Assembly: GCA_020253895.1 (NCBI GenBank)
Contig: JADDKG010000324.1
Location: forward strand, 1 to 5,179
Source: Rubrobacter sp.
Lineage (GTDB): Bacteria > Actinomycetota > Rubrobacteria > Rubrobacterales > Rubrobacteraceae
Length of the DNA stretch: 5,179 nucleotides
Direction of reading: 5' to 3'
Made by a program: the position numbers and the translations under genes. Of the stretch, positions 4,790 to 5,179 are shown piece after piece (position 1 is the stretch's first letter; each line of letters opens with the position of its first letter). The notes under the pieces are model-generated. The model was given only the letters and a program-made list of their open reading frames with translations, had not been told where the DNA came from and searched no databases.

Positions 4790-5179
4790 GCACCGATTAT
4801 ATCATGCATTGAATGCAAAGCTTGGCGGAGCGCGGGGTCGCTGGGAGACGAGACCACGGTGGTGTGTGCTTTGCCGGAGAGGGTTCGGGCCAGCTTGTCG
4901 AACCAGCGCATCTGGCGCCGGGCCAGATGTCGGGTGCGGGTGGAGATCAGACGCCGGGCCTCCTCGAGGGAGAGCTCTCCGCGGAGGTGGGCGAGGAGCT
5001 CGCGCACGCCTATGGAGCCGAGCACGGAGGGGCTCACGGGGACGCCGGCGTCGAGGAGGGCCTGGAGGGTGCGGGCCTCGGGAAGCCCCCGGCGGGCTAT
5101 CCGCTCCGACCTCCGGTCTATGGCGGCATCCAGGGCGGGACGCTCGGGACGCAGGTAGATCAGGGTGAGCTCGTACACC
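4786..5179 (-). CDS. miaA: tRNA dimethylallyltransferase MiaA, C-terminal part (partial)
   Basis: The C-terminal 130 or so residues are present; the N-terminal part, with the P-loop and catalytic residues, lies beyond the right edge. MiaA transfers a dimethylallyl group to A37 of tRNAs that read UNN codons, stabilising codon pairing. Recognisable family segments are RPERPALDAAIDRRSERI (about visible residues 10-27), where the family has a similar Arg-rich helix, then SIGVREL (55-61, family IGYKE-like), GELSLEEARRLI (67-78) and TRHLARRQMRWFDKL (82-96). The last is the conserved TR-x-YAKRQ-x-TWFR tRNA-binding region, with His-Leu in place of the usual Tyr-Ala. The GTG at 5178-5176 is an internal valine, not the start. 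The stop TGA overlaps the hflX start (GTGA), so the genes can also be read as one operon. Confidence 0.93.
   Translation of the reverse strand, partial: VYELTLIYLRPERPALDAAIDRRSERIARRGLPEARTLQALLDAGVPVSPSVLGSIGVRELLAHLRGELSLEEARRLISTRTRHLARRQMRWFDKLARTLSGKAHTTVVSSPSDPALRQALHSMHDIIGA
4796..4804 (-). promoter_or_regulatory. Extended -10 promoter for a leaderless hflX transcript
   Basis: Read on the - strand, TGATATAAT (4804 down to 4796) is a perfect extended -10 element: TGn followed by TATAAT. Six bases separate its end from GTG 4789, so transcription starting at the normal +1 distance would begin on the first base of the hflX start codon. No Shine-Dalgarno sequence precedes that codon, as expected for a leaderless gene, a common class in Actinomycetota. 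No good -35 box is seen at 16-19 base spacing (for example AAGCTT or CAAGCT), but extended -10 promoters often do without one. The element lies inside the last codons of miaA, so it would give hflX and the reductase gene expression independent of miaA. Confidence 0.6.
4805..4817. repeat. 13-base palindrome just upstream of the hflX -10 element
   Basis: TGCATT and AATGCA form a perfect inverted repeat around a single central base. The dyad abuts the extended -10 element and would occupy about positions -16 to -28 of the predicted hflX promoter, where a bound repressor would block polymerase. It also encodes codons near the miaA end (the HSMHD region), so it could be chance. It is clearly AT-richer than the surrounding sequence. 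Confidence 0.4.

Noticed and set aside
3980..5158. Long + strand open frame opposite hflX and miaA
   Set aside because: Its translation is low-complexity Ala/Gly/Pro/Arg-rich. The opposite strand encodes HflX with all G motifs and the MiaA tail, so this is an antisense shadow.
5176..5178. GTG near the right edge as the true start of the miaA fragment
   Set aside because: The protein would lack the P-loop and catalytic half of MiaA. The fragment matches the middle and C-terminus of the family, so the gene simply runs out of the window.

Overview
The window is a compact, GC-rich bacterial chromosome segment with almost no intergenic space. Most neighbouring genes overlap by a few bases. The gene content suggests an actinobacterium: a GarA-type FHA protein is followed directly by an FtsR-type MerR regulator, a pair conserved across Actinomycetota. 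The extra zinc ribbon on the FHA protein, the unusual neighbours (apt, a Xer recombinase) and the base composition would fit a deep-branching lineage such as Rubrobacter. That placement is inference, not demonstrated.

Layout. On the + strand, from 1 to 2718: the tail of an unidentified gene; a zinc-ribbon plus FHA signalling protein (garA-like); the MerR-family regulator ftsR; adenine phosphoribosyltransferase (apt); and a Xer-type tyrosine recombinase. These are spaced or overlapped as one operon. On the - strand, from 5179 down to 2761: the C-terminal part of miaA (tRNA A37 dimethylallyltransferase), hflX (ribosome-associated GTPase) and a stand-alone RibD-C-type reductase, again with overlaps of a few bases. 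The two runs converge on a 42-base gap at 2719-2760.

How the genes may work together. GarA and FtsR homologues link Ser/Thr-kinase signalling to central nitrogen/carbon metabolism and to cell division. apt salvages adenine. MiaA and HflX both act on translation, by tRNA modification and by ribosome rescue or splitting, and are frequent neighbours in bacteria. The reductase and the recombinase look like passengers of the two operons.

Points most worth a second look. (1) The convergent gap holds a 34-base imperfect palindrome with 14-base arms and a 6-base centre. This is the geometry of a tyrosine-recombinase core site, and its left half resembles dif. It begins 5 bases after the stop codon of the Xer gene. 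The same bases could instead fold as a terminator. (2) hflX has a perfect extended -10 element (TGn-TATAAT) placed so that the predicted transcript starts exactly on its first codon, which is a leaderless arrangement. (3) FtsR appears to carry two copies of a MerR-like helix-turn-helix unit.

No tRNA, rRNA, CRISPR array or insertion sequence was seen. No stretch longer than about 45 bases lacks a gene.
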